Part shown: one piece after another, positions 7,253 through 7,278 of the stretch | Layout of the letters: every line of letters starts with the position of its first letter | How positions within the stretch are numbered: position 1 is the first letter of the stretch | Assembly (NCBI GenBank): GCA_937942465.1 | Contig: CALDEO010000102.1 | Location: 1-7,278 of the forward strand | Length of the DNA: 7,278 bases | Direction of reading: 5' to 3' | Origin: an uncultured Saprospiraceae bacterium | Lineage (GTDB): Bacteria > Bacteroidota > Bacteroidia > Chitinophagales > Saprospiraceae | The notes under the pieces: generated by a model | Seen by the model: the letters and a program-made list of their open reading frames with translations, nothing else | Told to the model about the DNA's origin: nothing | The model's database searches: none | Made by a program: the position numbers and the translations under genes

Positions 7253-7269
7253 CGACCTCGCTGAGGTCG
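7253..7269. other. Short GC-rich hairpin after the methyltransferase gene
   Basis: CGACCTC (7253-7259) and GAGGTCG (7263-7269) form a perfect 7-bp stem with a GCT loop, 37 bases after the stop codon. No T-run follows on the plus strand (ATAGATATG) and no A-run precedes it, so it is not a classical intrinsic terminator. It could be a T-less terminator, an mRNA 3'-end stabiliser, or a dispersed palindromic repeat. The remaining bases from 7216 to the edge show nothing else. Confidence 0.4.
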
Positions 7270-7278
7270 ATAGATATG

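Noticed and set aside
7276..7278. ATG at the very right edge as the start of another gene
   Set aside because: No codons follow within the window, so it cannot be tested.

Overview
The window looks like a piece of a Bacteroidota chromosome, most likely from a free-living or marine-type lineage such as the Saprospiria. That placement is an inference from protein style and promoter shape; no rRNA or other marker gene is present. The supporting signs are a giant secreted mosaic protein with an Ig-like module of the kind linked to type IX secretion, no Shine-Dalgarno sequence before any of the three genes, and good matches to the Bacteroidota -7 promoter element TAnnTTTG. Base composition is moderately AT-rich.

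Positions 1-5418 (minus strand) are one uninterrupted reading frame of 1806 codons that starts at 5418 and runs off the left edge with no stop. It encodes the N-terminal part of a very large exported protein. In order it has a signal peptide, a lamin-tail-like region, a series of beta-sandwich/Ig-like modules (including a SprB-like module and a CHU_C-associated Ig-like module), a jelly-roll-like module and a short repeated CxxCP...FDLNAS segment. It is rich in Asp and Cys and has only seven Lys/Arg residues in 1806. Apparent plus-strand frames across this region are shadows of it.

Positions 5419-5657 are intergenic. They hold a candidate -7 promoter box for the giant gene, an inverted repeat in its predicted 5' leader, a perfect 20-bp AT palindrome upstream of the promoter, and an intrinsic terminator for the next gene. 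The two minus-strand genes are therefore probably separate transcription units.

Positions 5658-6713 (minus) encode a D-amino-acid-oxidase-fold FAD oxidoreductase, distantly like the FAD domain of MnmC or glycine oxidase. Positions 6715-7215 (plus) encode a small SpoU/TrmH-family RNA 2'-O-methyltransferase. These two genes are divergent and their start codons are separated by one base (CAT-T-ATG), so the 5' control signals of each must lie inside the other. The last 63 bases hold only a short GC-rich hairpin.

No CRISPR array, tRNA, rRNA, transposase or attachment site was seen. There is no gene-free stretch longer than 300 bases. The most notable points are the extreme depletion of basic residues in the surface protein and the one-base divergent start arrangement.
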